6,163 bases of DNA, from NCBI GenBank assembly GCA_003022745.1, contig PXSU01000177.1:1-6163 (forward strand). The letters are read 5' to 3'. Positions 6,117-6,163 of the stretch are shown piece after piece. Position numbers and translations under genes: made by a program. Position 1 is the first letter of the stretch, and each line of letters begins with the position of its first letter. The DNA is from Halobacteriales archaeon SW_9_67_25. GTDB lineage: Archaea > Halobacteriota > Halobacteria > Halobacteriales > Haloarculaceae. The notes under the pieces were generated by a model that did no database searches, was not told the DNA's origin, and saw only the letters and a list, made by a program, of their open reading frames with translations.

Positions 6117-6131
6117 CGGCGAGAGTCGCCG
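6117..6131. repeat. Perfect 6-base inverted repeat upstream of the binding-protein promoter
   Basis: CGGCGA and TCGCCG flank a GAG spacer about 17 bases upstream of the TATA box. It could be an operator half-site pair or a small hairpin ending a gene beyond the window. In GC-rich DNA such short palindromes also arise by chance. The remaining bases to 6163 show no gene or other signal. Confidence 0.35.
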
Positions 6132-6163
6132 AACAGATGCTTCTCGTCCGGCCTCCGACGGAG

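Noticed and set aside
1..6163. CRISPR arrays, tRNA or rRNA genes, insertion sequences, attachment sites
   Set aside because: No regularly spaced repeats, no tRNA-like cloverleaf or rRNA segments noticed, and no transposase, integrase or terminal inverted repeats seen by eye.

Overview
The window reads as chromosome of a halophilic archaeon (class Halobacteria). The signs are GC-rich third codon positions, acidic proteins, AT-rich TATA-like boxes centred about 27-28 bases upstream of start codons that lack a Shine-Dalgarno (leaderless mRNAs), and a substrate-binding protein with a twin-arginine signal followed by a lipobox. Genus and species cannot be read from the sequence.

Layout. Positions 1-540 (+) hold a two-CBS-domain protein with a C-terminal four-cysteine zinc ribbon; its 5' end may lie outside the window. 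After a 114-base gap with a leaderless promoter comes a tight four-gene operon on the + strand, 655-4718: livH and livM (membrane permeases), then livG and livF (ATPases). The genes overlap by 4, 8 and 4 bases. Only 33 bases beyond livF, on the opposite strand, ends the gene for the extracytoplasmic substrate-binding lipoprotein (4752-6068). It has its own leaderless promoter near 6096 and a T-tract terminator between the two genes. Together these genes form a complete LivFGHM-type (HAAT family) importer for branched-chain amino acids or a related small organic solute. The binding protein captures ligand outside the cell, LivH/LivM form the channel and LivG/LivF hydrolyse ATP. The true substrate cannot be determined from sequence.

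The standout is the binding protein. Its first structural element, the beta1 strand, glycine loop and helix A that normally follow the lipobox linker, is missing from the N-terminus and sits at the C-terminus (residues 405-438), joined by a linker of about 26 residues. The signal peptide stays in place. No core element looks duplicated or lost, apart from a few residues of the helix A-beta2 loop. This looks like an internal circular permutation of a type I periplasmic-binding-protein fold. A local misassembly or a recent DNA rearrangement must be excluded. The rest of the window is ordinary transporter and CBS-protein sequence.
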